The notes beneath the pieces were generated by a model. That model was not told the DNA's origin. It saw nothing but the letters and a program-made list of their open reading frames with translations, and searched no databases. The position numbers and the translations under genes were made by a program. This document shows, one piece after another, positions 25,380-32,269 of a stretch of 41,045 bases of DNA (positions within the stretch are counted from its first letter, which is position 1; each line of letters opens with the position of its first letter). This DNA comes from a virus: positions 1 through 41,045 of IMG/VR virus record IMGVR_UViG_3300037223_000017. The stretch is one strand, 5' to 3'.

Positions 25380-25594
25380 CGGTGCGTCCTCGCCTTTTCA
25401 AACCACTGCTCAAGACCGCAAGTGCATGGCCCTGTACCATCCACCCGCTTGTCTTTTAGTAGGCAGGTGTCGGCATGTGTCATGTAGTCCTTAGCTTGAT
25501 TAACAAGCTCCTTGGCTTCCACGCAAAATGGGCAATATGCGTATTCTTTGGAAGTCGCCCAGCTATGAATATGGCATTCGCTTCTAGTAGTCAT
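25376..25594 (-). CDS. Small Cys/His-rich protein
   Basis: 72 residues with 4-base overlaps at each end. CHIHSW, YCPFC and ADTCLLKD, then GPCTCG, give several potential metal ligands (CPFC, CTC). It could be a small zinc-binding protein. No family is recognised. Confidence 0.6.
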   Translation of the reverse strand: MTTRSECHIHSWATSKEYAYCPFCVEAKELVNQAKDYMTHADTCLLKDKRVDGTGPCTCGLEQWFEKARTHR

Positions 25595-25815
25595 TTCTCC
25601 CCCACTGCGTCACTGGCGGCCTTGGCGAAGGCGTCGTATGAAACTATATCTTCGCCGTAGCCGTAGCCGGAGCCGGAGCCGTCGCCGTTGCCGTAGCCGT
25701 TGCCGTCGCCGTAGCCGGAGCCGTCGCCGTCGCCGGAGCCGTAGCCGTAGCCGTAGCCGTAGCCGTAGCCGTAGCCGGAGCACCATTCAGGCAATTTGCC
25801 TTTGATTACTGCCAT
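25591..25815 (-). CDS. Small protein with internal Gly-X repeat
   Basis: I choose ATG 25815 (MAVIKGKLPEW), with GGAAG about 9 bases upstream. This gives 74 residues: a short N-terminus ending EWCSG, ~43 residues of Gly-X (X = Y, S, D or N), then EDIVSYDAFAKAASDAVGEK. The repeat has the same codon grammar as the gene at 19431. Function unknown. Confidence 0.65.
   Translation of the reverse strand: MAVIKGKLPEWCSGYGYGYGYGYGYGSGDGDGSGYGDGNGYGNGDGSGSGYGYGEDIVSYDAFAKAASDAVGEK
25653..25780 (-). repeat. Gly-X hexanucleotide repeat tract (locus 2)
   Basis: About 128 bases of GGCNNC units on the minus strand using the same four NNC codons as the tract at 19482. It includes a pure run of GGCTAC at the upstream end. 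Confidence 0.9.
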
Positions 25816-26111
25816 GGGGCATCTTCCCAAGCCTTAACCGCTTCTGGGTTAACTTCCAAGACGGCGGTGATGTTCCGACATTGAATGTCGGCGCGAGGAC
25901 CGATGCGGCATTTACTTGTGGGACCAGTTGACGCAAGACCCATGAAGCCTTTGAGGTCATCGGACCAGTAGACGCATAGGCGTGCATCTTTCAACTTGAT
26001 CGTGTCGCCATCTGTGTTCGTGGCATAGCCGAAGAACACACCACGATGGGCTGTTGTGATGATCACGGGGCGTAATTTCTTCGCGGTCTTGGCTGCTTTC
26101 TTCTTCACCAT
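25806..26111 (-). CDS. Conserved phage protein (HRGVFFGY motif)
   Basis: 101 residues. After a basic N-terminus, RPVIITTAHRGVFFGYATN, DARLCVYWSDDLKGFMGLAS and ITAVLEVNPEAVKAWEDA match a small phage protein family I recall under a DUF name (DUF6948). Function is unknown for the family. Confidence 0.7.
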   Translation of the reverse strand: MVKKKAAKTAKKLRPVIITTAHRGVFFGYATNTDGDTIKLKDARLCVYWSDDLKGFMGLASTGPTSKCRIGPRADIQCRNITAVLEVNPEAVKAWEDAPWQ

Positions 26112-26251
26112 TTCCCTCTCCTCAAATCTTCGTTTGCTTGTGTGTGCTCTGCCGATGTCTTGTATTCGATGCCGGCCTTGGCGCGCCCTAGCCGCTCTAG
26201 GTCCAGTTCAACTCCTGACAGCGGCGTGATATCCCGCAGCTTATCGCCTAT
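26105..26251 (-). CDS. Likely small gene with non-standard ATA start
   Basis: The frame reads GDKLRDITPLSGVELDLERL, then GRAKAGIEYKTSAEHTQANE, which looks like genuine protein. AGGAG lies ~4 bases before an ATA codon at 26251, and a TAG stop precedes it. No ATG, GTG or TTG is available near the beginning. Its stop overlaps the next ATG by 7 bases. It is either an ATA start or a G-to-A change or error in the start codon. Confidence 0.45.
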   Translation of the reverse strand: MGDKLRDITPLSGVELDLERLGRAKAGIEYKTSAEHTQANEDLRRGKW

Positions 26252-26260
26252 CTATCTCCT

Positions 26261-26410
26261 TTAACAGCAGCGATCGGCGCTGCCATCGCCACCCCTCATT
26301 CTCTTCAGGAATGCTACGCATTTCTCATATTTATCGTTTAAATCGTACAATTCAGCGAGAAGTTCAGTATCTCCACAATCCATCAAAACTTCAAAAAGGT
26401 TCAGGCGCAT
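26261..26410 (-). CDS. Small acidic helical protein
   Basis: 49 residues from ATG 26410, which overlaps the previous stop as TAATG. It reads MRLNLFEVLMDCGDTELLAE and LYDLNDKYEKCVAFLKRM, an amphipathic acidic protein. Coupled position and composition support coding. No family is recognised. Confidence 0.65.
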   Translation of the reverse strand: MRLNLFEVLMDCGDTELLAELYDLNDKYEKCVAFLKRMRGGDGSADRCC

Positions 26411-26592
26411 TAATCCCCCTTCGGCCAATACATCGGCTTAATCGGTAACACGTTCTCAGCATCAGTCCCAAGAAACGGGAAATTGCGAATGTCGCGCGCT
26501 AGCTGATATTCGTAGTCATGATAATCTCGCCATTCATCGGTGAGAGGCGTGAGCGTGCGGTTGATGTCGTCATTTGGATTGCAAGTTGTCAT
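26410..26592 (-). CDS. Small early protein, unknown
   Basis: 60 residues; it begins one base after the previous stop. Acidic and aromatic (DEWRDYHDYEYQLARDIRNFPF, ending MYWPKGD). No family is recognised. Confidence 0.6.
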   Translation of the reverse strand: MTTCNPNDDINRTLTPLTDEWRDYHDYEYQLARDIRNFPFLGTDAENVLPIKPMYWPKGD

Positions 26593-26593
26593 C

Positions 26594-26911
26594 TTATCTT
26601 CTCCTCAATCTCGCCATTTGGTCTTTAACCGCCGATTCAAGCGCTTTCTTGTAATTTAGCGCCGGCCCTTCAACGCATGAAGGCAGATACTTAATCGTCT
26701 CCGGGTTTATACCCTCTTTCTCGCGGCGAACATAAAGCAATGCGCCGGTAGCGGTAAGCATCTTAACGCCGGTGAACGCCTTATTGATAAAGATTGCCGT
26801 CTCGCCATCGGCCGGCAAAGGCGATTTTGTTTTCTTGGCGAGCAACGCGCCCAGGCCTACATGATTTTGGCCTAGATAGGTTCCGAAAAAAACATGTGCG
26901 ATTGTGCTCAT
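26594..26911 (-). CDS. Early protein, unknown
   Basis: 105 residues; ATG overlaps the upstream stop as ATGA. It reads IAHVFFGTYLGQNHVGLGALLAKKTKSPLP, then mixed strand/helix, with a basic C-terminus (KDQMARLRRR). No family is recognised. Confidence 0.65.
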   Translation of the reverse strand: MSTIAHVFFGTYLGQNHVGLGALLAKKTKSPLPADGETAIFINKAFTGVKMLTATGALLYVRREKEGINPETIKYLPSCVEGPALNYKKALESAVKDQMARLRRR

Positions 26912-27183
26912 TTCAACGCCTCATTCGCGAATGAAAGAATTTCAGCGGCCGACCCGAATACAGCGAGCATACGGACATCCTTGGATTGCGTCGGCGCGTC
27001 GATGCGCTGATAGCTGGTCTTGACGACGGCCGGCTTTTTCTTCGCAGTTTTCTTTACGCGCCAATAGTAATATGCCGATGAGGTCATCTTCACCGACCTA
27101 CAGGCGGCCTCGACGCTCATCTTTGGATCTTTAGCGCGCATTTCTTGCGCCTTCTCGAATAATGTTAGATTGTCCTTTTTCAT
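26908..27183 (-). CDS. HTH DNA-binding protein, first gene of leftward operon
   Basis: I choose ATG 27183 (MKKDNLTLFEK), with GGAG 5 bases upstream, giving 91 residues. EMRAKDPKMSVEAACRSVKMTSSAYYYWRVKK resembles the helix-turn-helix of small phage regulators and transposase-like HTH domains. A basic linker follows (KKTAKKKPAVVK). As the first gene next to a divergent intergenic region it may regulate one or both transcripts. Confidence 0.65.
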   Translation of the reverse strand: MKKDNLTLFEKAQEMRAKDPKMSVEAACRSVKMTSSAYYYWRVKKTAKKKPAVVKTSYQRIDAPTQSKDVRMLAVFGSAAEILSFANEALK

Positions 27184-27297
27184 GGATGCTCCAAATAGGT
27201 TTGTTGAACCGAAAAAAACAAGGTTGAGTACAGATACTACTTGATTTTTAGGAAAGCAAGATTTAAAAGAACTTGTAACCAACTTTTGGAGTTCATC

Positions 27298-27441
27298 ATG
27301 GGTAGGCGTTCAATCGGTGCTAATGTCGGCTTTTCAGTTCATCTCACCAAGGCGCTCGATGTGCGCCTGCGCAAATACTCGGCAAAGCATAAGCTATCCC
27401 GCGCCGCGGCGCTGCGCCAAATCTTGGATAATTGCATCTAA
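27298..27441 (+). CDS. Ribbon-helix-helix-like small regulator
   Basis: 47 residues from ATG 27298, with TTGGAG ~7 bases upstream. GANVGFSVHLTKALDVRLRKYSAKH, then SRAAALRQILDN, fits the strand-helix-helix pattern of Arc/CopG-type repressors. It faces away from the HTH gene across a 114-base intergenic region, suggesting a regulatory pair. A weak TTGATT/TAAAAG promoter pair lies upstream. Confidence 0.65.
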   Translation: MGRRSIGANVGFSVHLTKALDVRLRKYSAKHKLSRAAALRQILDNCI

Positions 27442-27644
27442 TGGGCGTGAAAAGAGGCGACGAGGCAAAGCCGCGCCGATGCCTCAAGTGTGACAAAGAT
27501 TTCCCTTCCCAGCACGCCGGCAACCGGATCTGCCTACATTGCCGGGAGAGGAACCTGGAAGTTCAACGCGGCATGTCGATAACAGCAAGTGAATTGGGGT
27601 TCGATTTAAGCAATGGTGTCATCAAAACATTTCAAACCCACTGA
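27441..27644 (+). CDS. Small zinc-ribbon protein
   Basis: 67 residues; ATG overlaps the previous stop (TAATG). RRCLKCDKDFPSQHAGNRICLHCRERN contains two CxxC knuckles ~14 residues apart, a zinc-ribbon DNA/RNA-binding pattern. The C-terminus overlaps the endolysin start by 32 bases. Confidence 0.7.
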   Translation: MGVKRGDEAKPRRCLKCDKDFPSQHAGNRICLHCRERNLEVQRGMSITASELGFDLSNGVIKTFQTH

Positions 27645-27972
27645 GTATCGCTGCCATTGTGGCTGCGGTCTTGAGCCAACCCAGGATCTCTTGGATAAGC
27701 TCGACGAGATTCGCGACCTTTATAAATCTCCCATCATCCTAACTTGCGCGGCGAGATGCGCGGCACATAACGTCAAGGTTGGCGGGGCGCATAACTCGAA
27801 CCACATCAAGGGAACGGCGGCGGATTTGGAATACACGCCGCATCTCGCATTGTTCCTCGTCGCCGCGCTCGACAAGTTCAATATCTACATGGAAGACCCG
27901 CAATATACCGTGGGATGGAGACATATTTCCATAACCCCACCGCCAAGCGGAAGAAGGGTTTTCATTCCATGA
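27613..27972 (+). CDS. M15-type peptidase endolysin
   Basis: 119 residues. KHFKPTEYRCHCGCG at the N-terminus and SNHIKGTAAD at 62-71 give the His-x6-Asp zinc motif. GWRHIS near 101-106 supplies the second His, as in the M15_3 (D-Ala-D-Ala carboxypeptidase/endolysin) family. It cleaves peptidoglycan stem or cross-bridge peptides for lysis. Single domain, with no signal peptide, so a holin would be needed for release; none is certain here. Confidence 0.85.
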   Translation: MVSSKHFKPTEYRCHCGCGLEPTQDLLDKLDEIRDLYKSPIILTCAARCAAHNVKVGGAHNSNHIKGTAADLEYTPHLALFLVAALDKFNIYMEDPQYTVGWRHISITPPPSGRRVFIP

Positions 27973-28028
27973 GTAGAGAAATATGGGCGCACATGGAACA
28001 TGGCGCGATATCTAATCCGTCTTCTTAA
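27969..28028 (+). pseudogene. Fragment resembling HNH endonuclease C-terminal end
   Basis: A 19-codon ORF that overlaps the endolysin stop (ATGA) reads MSREIWAHMEHGAISNPSS. Bases 27978-27992 (GAAATATGGGCGCAC) match the end of the HNH gene at 29021-29035 at 14 of 15 positions, in the same reading frame (KKIWAH against REIWAH). It is probably a remnant of an HNH gene tail; too short to be certain. Confidence 0.45.
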
Positions 28029-28440
28029 AAATCCACGCGCTTGTTTGTACTGGGTTTCCCTCTTTATCAAACAAGTCTTCTCCAGGATTGCCGAGGCTCT
28101 TGGCGGTGCGTAGCATCTTCCTCGCCGCCATCCCGGCTTTCAGGAGTTCCGTGGCCGCCTTGATATCGGTCGATTCCCACCGATCAGACCCCATCTCATA
28201 AGTCTCGCCAACCTTGCGCATCTCGGGTTCTAGCGCGGCCTTCTTCAATACCTTGAGGGAAACGCGCATGGCCTCGTCGGCAAATGAACGTAGGCTCTCG
28301 TTATCCTCTTCCTCACGGGAGGTAAGATGTGCGCGGGCCTCGTCTTCGGACATGCCGGCCTCGGCGGCGGCCACCGCCAATGTTTTACCACTGGCGAGCT
28401 TGCGGCGAAGCGCGGCGAAGTCTTTGGACGATTGTTCCAT
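28012..28440 (-). CDS. DNA-binding protein, possible small terminase subunit
   Basis: 142 residues. ALRRKLASGKTLAVAAAEAGMSEDEARAHL is HTH-like. A helical middle and DIKAATELLKAGMAARKM follow, with the C-terminal SAWIFKKTD. This order (HTH, then an oligomerising helical part) is seen in many phage small terminases, and no other candidate is evident. It lies on the strand opposite terL and ~6 kb away, so the call stays tentative. Confidence 0.45.
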   Translation of the reverse strand: MEQSSKDFAALRRKLASGKTLAVAAAEAGMSEDEARAHLTSREEEDNESLRSFADEAMRVSLKVLKKAALEPEMRKVGETYEMGSDRWESTDIKAATELLKAGMAARKMLRTAKSLGNPGEDLFDKEGNPVQTSAWIFKKTD

Positions 28441-28490
28441 ATATCTATGTTATCACGTTGATCGCTTAAATTTAAAAACGGAGTGTTAGT

Positions 28491-29045
28491 ATGAAAGATA
28501 CCCAACCAGGCGAGATTTGGGAAGTTATGATGGAAGGCGAAGGACTTTTTATCAGCAACTTTGGACGAATCTATCGGGAGGCGAAGGTTGTCACCGTTGT
28601 TAGACAGGGAAAAATAGTTGAACGTTCTATGCCAGCAAAGTTTCTCTCAACGGAAGCACGTAATGAAAAAGGCTATGTCATCGTCAAAGTGAGCGGCGAT
28701 GCAAAGACCGCGCGATTGCACCGTCTTGTCGCTAAATACTTCCTTCCTAATCCAGAGAATAAGGCGCAGATCAATCATAAGGACACGAACAAGACGAATA
28801 ACCGTGCCGATAATCTTGAATGGTCTACAAACCAGGAAAACCGTGACCATGCCGTTGTCCATGACCTTCACGCCAAAGGAGAAGGACATGGAAATAGCAT
28901 TCTTACAGATGAAATTATTTTTAAAATTAGAGAGTTATATAAAGATGGACAAATGACGCAAAAGGCCATAGGCGAGATTTTCGGCATCAATGACAGCATA
29001 GTTTCGCGCATCATAAATAAGAAAATATGGGCGCATGTACGCTAA
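28491..29045 (+). CDS. Free-standing NUMOD4-HNH homing endonuclease
   Basis: 184 residues; ATG with GGAG 7 bases upstream. NUMOD4-like N-terminus GEIWEV-GLFISNFGRIYR (7-28). The HNH core is RLHRLVAKYFLPNP (75-88), INHKDTNKTNN (94-104) and DNLEWSTNQEN (107-117), with H77, N95-H96 and N104/N108 in the expected places. The C-terminal HTH is LTDEIIFKIRELY, then KAIGEIFGINDSIVSRII and KKIWAHVR. Such enzymes nick or cut a specific site to spread introns or themselves. The gene ends 122 bases before the intron-split capsid gene, so the intron-lacking capsid gene is its likely target (inference). Confidence 0.9.
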   Translation: MKDTQPGEIWEVMMEGEGLFISNFGRIYREAKVVTVVRQGKIVERSMPAKFLSTEARNEKGYVIVKVSGDAKTARLHRLVAKYFLPNPENKAQINHKDTNKTNNRADNLEWSTNQENRDHAVVHDLHAKGEGHGNSILTDEIIFKIRELYKDGQMTQKAIGEIFGINDSIVSRIINKKIWAHVR

Positions 29046-29120
29046 TCCTCATTCCCAGGGCTGGACTTTTTTCCTCGCGCTCCCTTATGCTGATAATTAA
29101 CTGATTCAGCAAAAAAACAC

Positions 29121-29143
29121 CTAGACATAACGGAAGTGTCTAG
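29121..29143. promoter_or_regulatory. Inverted repeat in capsid leader
   Basis: CTAGACA (29121-29127) and TGTCTAG (29137-29143) form a perfect 7-bp inverted repeat around a 9-base loop, 24 bases before the capsid start. It could be an mRNA hairpin protecting the 5' end or an operator. Its TAGTATAAG shoulder resembles a -10 box but has no clear -35. Confidence 0.55.
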
Positions 29144-29167
29144 TATAAGCTAGGGAGGCTTGAGGAT

Positions 29168-30708
29168 ATGGCGGGAGTCACATTTAGTGATCTTCAATCA
29201 TGGGGTGAATAGCTTGCCCTCTCTTAGAGCAATCTAAGAGTTCACTCTGGGGAAAATCGGTGGACGCTGAAACGCGAATACCGAGGTAAGCCAGGAAACT
29301 AAAATAACCTGGCCACCGTAACGCATACCGGATGAACCTCGAAAGAGAATATAACTCCGGCAAGAGTCCCCGGCATCCCAAGCGGATGAAAATGTATGCT
29401 GAGCTTACGAGAAAAACAATCGTAAGAAGCTAGGGATAAAAAGCCCAAGCGATAACAATACTGAACCTAAAAGAATTATACGACGGCGACCTGACCTTCC
29501 AGGAAAACATCATGAACTCGTATTTCAATACGATTCGTCATGCTGGCAAGGATGAGGTTGAATTCGACGGCGCGGCGTGGAACGTCGGCGTCACATTTCA
29601 GTTGAATGAAAGCTACGGCGCCAAGAACGACGGCGAGCGCTTGCCGGACCCCAACTACCAAAAGGGTGTCTTCGCGCAATACGCCTCGAAACTCATGTAC
29701 TCGCAAATCGAGGCGACGACCTACGCCGCGACTCGCGGTTATAAGAACGGCCGCCCTACCGGGAAATATCTCGACGACCTTATCAAAGGTACGTTGATGA
29801 CTTTCAGCTCGAACTGCGATTCCGATGCCTATGGCAACGGTCGCGGTTTTCGCGCCACCATCGCCACCGCGACGCCGGCCGCGACGAGCTTCACCGTCAC
29901 CTTCTCGACGCGCCTGCGCGCGGGGATGCAGCTTGATTGGTACGATTCGACCCTTACCGTTTACAAGGGTTCCATCGCCATCTCGCTCCAAGGTGTCGAC
30001 CATATCGCCAAAACCGTATACATCGACACGACCTTTGGTACTGCGGCGGTTCCTGCCACGGCAGCTGCTAACGACGTCCTTGTAGTGTACGGCGCGCTGG
30101 CGCCGGGTGAACCGTCCGATGGCCGCCATATGGCCGGTTATACCCGCGTCACGGATAACACCGTATCGCTTGGCGGCCTATCGCCCAGCAACTACGCGCT
30201 GTGGCAAGCCGTCAATATCAACGCCGGCCTCGCCAACCCGAACCAAGAACTCCTGCAACAAGTCCATGACCAGTTGCACATCGTTTCGGGCATGTACCCG
30301 GATAAGTTCGTGTTCAACCCGGCTTGGAAGCGCGGCTACTTGAGCGGCTTCCTTGGCCAACGCCGGTTCACGAGCAACACCTTCGACACTGGCGCCAGCG
30401 AACTCACTTGGTCTGCCGTTAAGATGGGCCAAGACGAGAGCAAGAAAAAGCCGGTTAAGATGGAGATGATCGAAGACAAGAACCAGAACCCGGCCATCAC
30501 GTTCATCTATGCCAATGATGCTTGGTGCTTCGCCAGCGATTACGCCAGCGAGCCGCATTTGGCCGATGAAGACGGCGCCGAATTCCGGTTCCGGATTGGC
30601 TTCGATTCCATGCAAGCGTTTGTGAGGTACTGGGGTAATACAGTGGTCAAACAACGCAATGCCCTCGGAATCATAACCAATTGGCAAACCCCCTCAGGTA
30701 CTGTTTAA
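29168..30708 (+). CDS. Major capsid protein, split by a group I intron
   Basis: Exon 1 is 29168-29206 (13 codons, MAGVTFSDLQSWG, with AGGGAGG 12-18 bases upstream). Exon 2 is 29464-30708 (414 codons plus stop, beginning NLKELYDGDLTFQ). Splicing gives 427 residues. The ATG at 29512 alone would drop the N-terminus. The body has capsid-like features: the N-terminal helical segment, GRPTGKYLDDLIKGTLMTFSSN, a G-rich beta domain and a C-terminal FRFRIGFDSMQAFVRYWGNTVV. It is the head-shell gene by length, context and HK97-fold-like layout; the exact family is not certain. Unspliced RNA meets a stop (GAA TAG) one codon after the exon. Confidence 0.85.
29207..29463 (+). ncRNA. Group I self-splicing intron in capsid gene
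   Basis: 257 nt with a complete fold. P1: exon GGGGT (29202-06) with GCCCT (29216-20), U-G at the 5' splice site. P2: CTCTTAGA-GCAA-TCTAAGAG. P3: CTGGGGA (29247) with TCCCCGG (29367). P4: TCGGT/ACCGA. P5: CGC/GCG. P6: GGT/ACC, extended by GCCAGG/CCTGGC. P7: GCATAC (29323) with GTATGC (29394). P7.1/7.2-like hairpins lie at 29329-29360. P8: CATCC/GGATG. P9: CTTACGA/TCGTAAG. The terminal G is at 29463. Extra hairpins between P7 and P3' suggest an IA-type intron. No ORF inside. Both splice sites fall between codons. Confidence 0.85.
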
Positions 30709-30804
30709 TTTGTCTTTTTCGAGGACTATGTGCTTCCATCTTGTTCCACTAAGGATTGCCGCCACAAGGGCCTCGGAGATCCCAAAGCAAGCGGCGATGG
30801 CCAA
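30694..30804 (-). pseudogene. Opposite-strand relic of HNH C-terminal HTH
   Basis: The minus strand reads AIAACFGISEALVAAILSGT, then RWKHIV, ending at a stop inside the capsid gene end. It matches KAIGEIFGINDSIVSRII and IWAHV of the HNH gene and WKHI of the early-operon modules. There is no catalytic part and only a TTG possible start. It is a decayed endonuclease fragment directly downstream of the capsid gene in the reverse direction. Confidence 0.65.
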
Positions 30805-30811
30805 TACAGGT

Positions 30812-30817
30812 TATAAT
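30812..30817 (+). promoter_or_regulatory. Possible -10 box upstream of post-capsid operon
   Basis: TATAAT at 30812-30817 lies ~33 bases before the next gene start, but there is no recognisable -35 at the right distance. Weak. Confidence 0.3.
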
Positions 30818-30849
30818 AGCCGGAGTATCATGGGGGCAATAGCAAGTCA

Positions 30850-31418
30850 ATGCACGTAGAAGAAGAAGACCCGCTAAGCGACGCCGCCCTAATTCGGGCG
30901 GCTCGCAAGCGCTTGCTTTCCGAACTTGAGCCGGCGATGAAGAAAGCCGAATCCTCCGCGAACCATGCCTCTGTCGTGAACAACGTTTACGGCGGGGGAC
31001 ATGGCGCGGGGGATGGCGGCCTCATGGACCGTATGGGCGGCGGCGGCTCGACGCCGGCTGGCGAGGGTGAAGACCCGTTCAGCTATTTCGTCGATGTCAC
31101 GCGCAAGGATTTGCCGGATATCAACCCCGCCACCGGGAAGCCGATGGGATGGGAAAAGTCCGTGCATCGCTATAAGCAGAAGCGCGGCGAAGAAGAAAAA
31201 AAAAAGTAAAGCCGGGTACTGAGCACCATCAAACCAGCGCCCAGGAATTTTACAACGCCATAACTGGCCAAGTGGACCCCGCCGCGTATGCTGGCGAGGG
31301 TTTCACCTCTACCGAGGAAATCCCGCGCGCCGAGGATATCGATAGCCCTTGGGTACGCGGGAGAATTGGGCATGAGGAAGAATACTGGCCGGGACCTAAA
31401 CCGCGAAGGAAACGCTAA
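30850..31418 (+). CDS. Virion/assembly protein with programmed -1 frameshift
   Basis: The zero frame ends at 31209 (119 residues, ending GEEEKKK). The A10 run at 31196-31205 followed by G sets an in-frame A_AAA_AAG heptamer at 31200-31206, the same type used by E. coli dnaX, immediately before the TAA. A -1 shift enters a frame that is open for 70 codons (VKPGTEHHQTSAQEFYNAIT, then EEYWPGPKPRRKR) and ends as TAATG on the next gene. The extension has good protein character and no start of its own. Product role is unknown; the N-terminus is acidic and helical with a glycine linker. A homopolymer sequencing error is the alternative. Confidence 0.65.
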
Positions 31419-31594
31419 TGGCTAGCTCTCTCGACAAATACCTCTCCCAAAACCCGCAACTCAGCGCGAACCCTGAGCGCAGCAACTTGAATAGCGGCGC
31501 GCGCGGCAAGGCGGATAGCGAAGACGACGACGATGACGACGACGACAAGTTTGAAAGGCCGATAATGCCGGCCAACGTATCGGGGACAAACTAA
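31418..31594 (+). CDS. Small acidic protein with Asp run
   Basis: 58 residues from ATG 31418 (TAATG with the -1 frame stop), ending TAATG on the next gene. It begins MASSLDKYLSQNPQLSANPE and contains a run of eight Asp, then FERPIMPANVSGTN. The N-terminal LDKYLSQ resembles the ATYLAKA and LAKYLSKA starts of the following two genes. Function unknown. Confidence 0.65.
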   Translation: MASSLDKYLSQNPQLSANPERSNLNSGARGKADSEDDDDDDDDKFERPIMPANVSGTN

Positions 31595-32010
31595 TGAGCC
31601 TTGCAACATACCTAGCAAAAGCCGGCGAAGAACTTGGACCGGCGGCGGAATGGGCCAAGCGCAATAAGGTTCTACTTGGCGCCGGCGGCGCGGCGGCGGC
31701 GGGTACTGGCCTTGGCCTCGCGGCTCAACCTATGATTGAGAACTATGCGGCGGATAAAGCCGTTGATAGGCTTAAGAATCAAGGACTTGGCGCTGTTAAT
31801 GACACCTTGGACTTCGCGCAGAAGCATCCATATATTGCAAGTGGAGCTTTGGGGCTTTCTGGGCTCATCGGCGGCGGTCTTGGTGGCGGCGACGAAGAAG
31901 AATCCACAGGTAATCCACAGGAAGCTCAGCCTATGAGCGTTCTGATTAATCATCTATCATCTAAGTTTGGGGAGCGCGCACCGCGCACCAAGCCACGTAG
32001 GAGGAAGTAA
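31594..32010 (+). CDS. Small Gly/Ala-rich protein, unknown
   Basis: 138 residues, TAATG-coupled on both sides. It starts MSLATYLAKAGEELGPAAEW, then a G/A-rich hydrophobic segment (VLLGAGGAAAAGTGLGLAA), a second one (ASGALGLSGLIGGGLGGG), and a basic C-terminus ending RTKPRRRK. The start resembles that of the next gene. A virion or membrane-interacting role is possible. Confidence 0.65.
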   Translation: MSLATYLAKAGEELGPAAEWAKRNKVLLGAGGAAAAGTGLGLAAQPMIENYAADKAVDRLKNQGLGAVNDTLDFAQKHPYIASGALGLSGLIGGGLGGGDEEESTGNPQEAQPMSVLINHLSSKFGERAPRTKPRRRK

Positions 32011-32258
32011 TGGCCGGCGGACAAGCATTAGCTAAATATCTTTCAAAGGCTGAACTTCTTGGACCGGAAGAAGAAGCGGCCGGCGGCCTCGGCGCCTTGG
32101 CCGAGGATTACATCACCGGCAATCCTGGCAAAGCGGCTCTTGGCGCTGGTTTAGGCGCGGCCGGCGCTTATGGCGCACATGAAGCCATGCGCGAAGAAAC
32201 CCCGGAAGAGAAAATAAAGAAAAAACTAGGCGGCCTAGCCTCGATGCTTGGCCTTTAA
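32010..32258 (+). CDS. Small Gly/Ala-rich protein, unknown
   Basis: 82 residues. It begins MAGGQALAKYLSKAELLGPE, similar to the start of the upstream gene (YLAKAGEELGP), followed by a G/A-rich segment (AALGAGLGAAGAYGAHEAM) and a charged helix. It looks like a shortened paralogue of the preceding gene. Confidence 0.65.
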   Translation: MAGGQALAKYLSKAELLGPEEEAAGGLGALAEDYITGNPGKAALGAGLGAAGAYGAHEAMREETPEEKIKKKLGGLASMLGL

Positions 32259-32269
32259 AGGAGAACGAC

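Noticed and set aside
27184-27297. Confident divergent promoters
   Set aside because: Only weak boxes (TTGATT/TAAAAG on plus, TTGCTT/TATCTG on minus) were found, so they are not listed as features.
29050-29075. Terminator after the HNH gene
   Set aside because: CCAG-GG-CTGG before a T-run has only a 2-base loop and cannot form a stable hairpin.
29207-29463. Group II intron or riboswitch explanation
   Set aside because: No domain V-like hairpin with AGC triad and no GUGYG start. The P1-P9 order fits group I throughout.
29476-30129. 217-residue minus-strand ORF across the capsid gene
   Set aside because: It is a shadow of the capsid frame with arginine/glycine-rich composition and no ribosome site or neighbours on that strand.
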